DNA of 10,000 nt from Actinidia chinensis. Lineage: Eukaryota > Streptophyta > Magnoliopsida > Ericales > Actinidiaceae. Both the position numbers and the translations under genes were made by a program. Of this stretch, positions 9,031 to 10,000 are shown piece after piece. The notes beneath the pieces are model-generated. The model was not told the DNA's origin. It saw only the letters and a list, made by a program, of their open reading frames with translations, and searched no databases. How positions within the stretch are numbered: the first letter of the stretch is position 1; every line of letters begins with the position of its first letter. Location of the stretch: the NCBI GenBank assembly GCA_009663005.1, contig CM018894.1, forward strand, positions 4,797,237 to 4,807,236, read 5' to 3'.

Positions 9031-9036
9031 AAAACT

Positions 9037-10000
9037 TGATTTGCTCCCAGAAGTGAATTCTTTACCCGCAAGGTGTAACGGTCGCGAAGTAGTTAAAAAA
9101 CTCTAACGTACTAGTATCGATCCCACCCACAAGGAACAATGCCAAGGTGACAAAAGATTACCAAAACACTACGGCAATCCTAACTAAAGTCTAACTTATC
9201 TTCAAAAATTAAAACTAAAATAAAAATAATTGATTTTGGATTTTTGATGAGTTGTGAATCTAAATTTAAATGAAACTAAAATAAAAAAAAACGGATATTA
9301 ACTGGTAATAAAAACACTCAGAATCGATTGAATCCAGTCAACGAGTTTCTCGAATCCCAATGAGAGCATATTATCACTCAAATCCTTCGGCTATGCTGGA
9401 GTCTTGGATTCGGAAAATTTAACGTTTAGAAGCCAAACATTCTTACTTACTTTACCTCTAACTAAATCTGTTTGTTATGATCACAAGGAGTGGCATCATC
9501 GCTTCGCATTACAAGATGTTATCAGACTAATAGGAAAAAAAAAAACTCCCAGTTTTCAAAAGTAATTAAATCTGTTGTTATATATCATGTAGTGCATCAT
9601 CGATCCGAAAAAAAAAACACGATTGTTTATCGAACATATAGGAACTCCCAGGTTTTCGAAAGTATTTAGATTAATAAAAGATGAGAATAAAAATTCTAGA
9701 AAGATCTAACGTTTAAAATAATTCTCCCTTGTTCATCCCTTGGATTCCCGATTGACTTTCACAAATCATCCCAGTAAAGAAAACTAGCCAACTCCTGACT
9801 GGGTAAACGAATATCTAATTATTGAATGCTTCTAATTTAAATAACTAATCTAAAGATATAAAACCAATATAATTTAAAAAATCGAAGACCCCAGGAAACT
9901 GAAAGAACCAATGGATGAATGACTAAAAAAAAAAGAAAATTTAATTAATTAAAACAACCAGACTTTACACTGTAAAACTTACAAGAAATAATGAAGAACC
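9037..10000 (-). repeat. 5' LTR (right copy), cut by window end
   Basis: Aligns with 1230 to about 2176 along its full visible length, starting at the same TGAT. Only the R/U5 side is present; the U3 part with the TATA-like box and TTCGAA cluster should lie beyond 10000. Differences from the left copy are mostly one-base indels and A-run length changes, for example eleven A at 9535-9545 inserted inside the TAGGACTCCCA word. Confidence 0.9.
9473..9654. repeat. Internal tandem duplication within the 5' LTR
   Basis: Counterpart of the duplication at 1660-1838. TAAATCTG starts at 9473 and again at 9567, each followed by TTGTTAT, a GGCATCATCG/TGCATCATCG word, and a TAGGA(A)CTCCCAG ending (split by an A-run in the first unit). 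Confidence 0.65.

Larger units (their letters stand above)
1230..10000 (-). mobile_element. Degenerate Athila-type Ty3/gypsy LTR retrotransposon
   Basis: Two direct repeats starting at 1230 and 9037 frame an internal region with gag, protease, RT, RNase H and integrase remnants, all on the minus strand and in Ty3/gypsy order. The right repeat is therefore the 5' LTR (running out of the window) and the left one the 3' LTR. A tRNA-Asp primer-binding site abuts the right repeat, as is usual for Athila. Lineage is supported by the gag C-terminal NPY-rich patch, the VFMDDFSV box and the KPHVIYYAS stretch of RNase H. The internal region is about 6.4 kb and the predicted full length about 9.2 kb. 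Every coding domain is broken by frameshifts and stops, so the copy is non-autonomous as written. A plant pararetrovirus was considered and set aside because of the LTRs and integrase. Confidence 0.93.

Overview
The window is plant nuclear repeat DNA. Nearly all of it is one degenerate, minus-strand LTR retrotransposon of the Ty3/gypsy superfamily, and the protein remnants and primer-binding site point to the Athila lineage of flowering plants. No intact host gene, RNA gene or bacterial-type feature was found. The base composition is AT-rich with many A-tracts, and no open frame exceeds about 90 codons.

Layout in plus coordinates: 1-1229 is non-coding flank with short tandem repeats. 1230 to about 2648 is the element's 3' LTR; its 1230 edge is exact because homology to the other LTR begins there at TGAT. 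From about 2649 to 9036 is the internal region, read right to left as: primer-binding site for tRNA-Asp (9014-9030), leader, gag (about 8330-7200), spacer, protease (6430-6150), linker, reverse transcriptase (5670-4801), RNase H (4800-4255), integrase (4254-3005), then a short tail and a possible polypurine tract. 9037-10000 is the 5' LTR, cut by the window edge; by alignment about 470 more bases should lie outside.

The order protease, RT, RNase H, integrase is the Ty3/gypsy order. Short stretches are still very recognisable (GYSGYNQI, VFMDDFSV, WEKCHFMV, AGFYRRFI, VILGRPFLAT, integrase zinc-binding and D, D, E surroundings), but the reading frame changes every few tens of bases. The copy as written cannot encode working proteins. 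The excess of one-base indels over substitutions, also between the LTRs, and long A-runs present in only one LTR raise the possibility that part of the damage is long-read sequencing error rather than evolutionary decay.

I see no undescribed system. The points most worth a second look are the indel and poly-A pattern, a cluster of TTCGAA palindromes in the presumed U3, the apparent lack of any env-like region after integrase, and a possible second repeat in the left flank.
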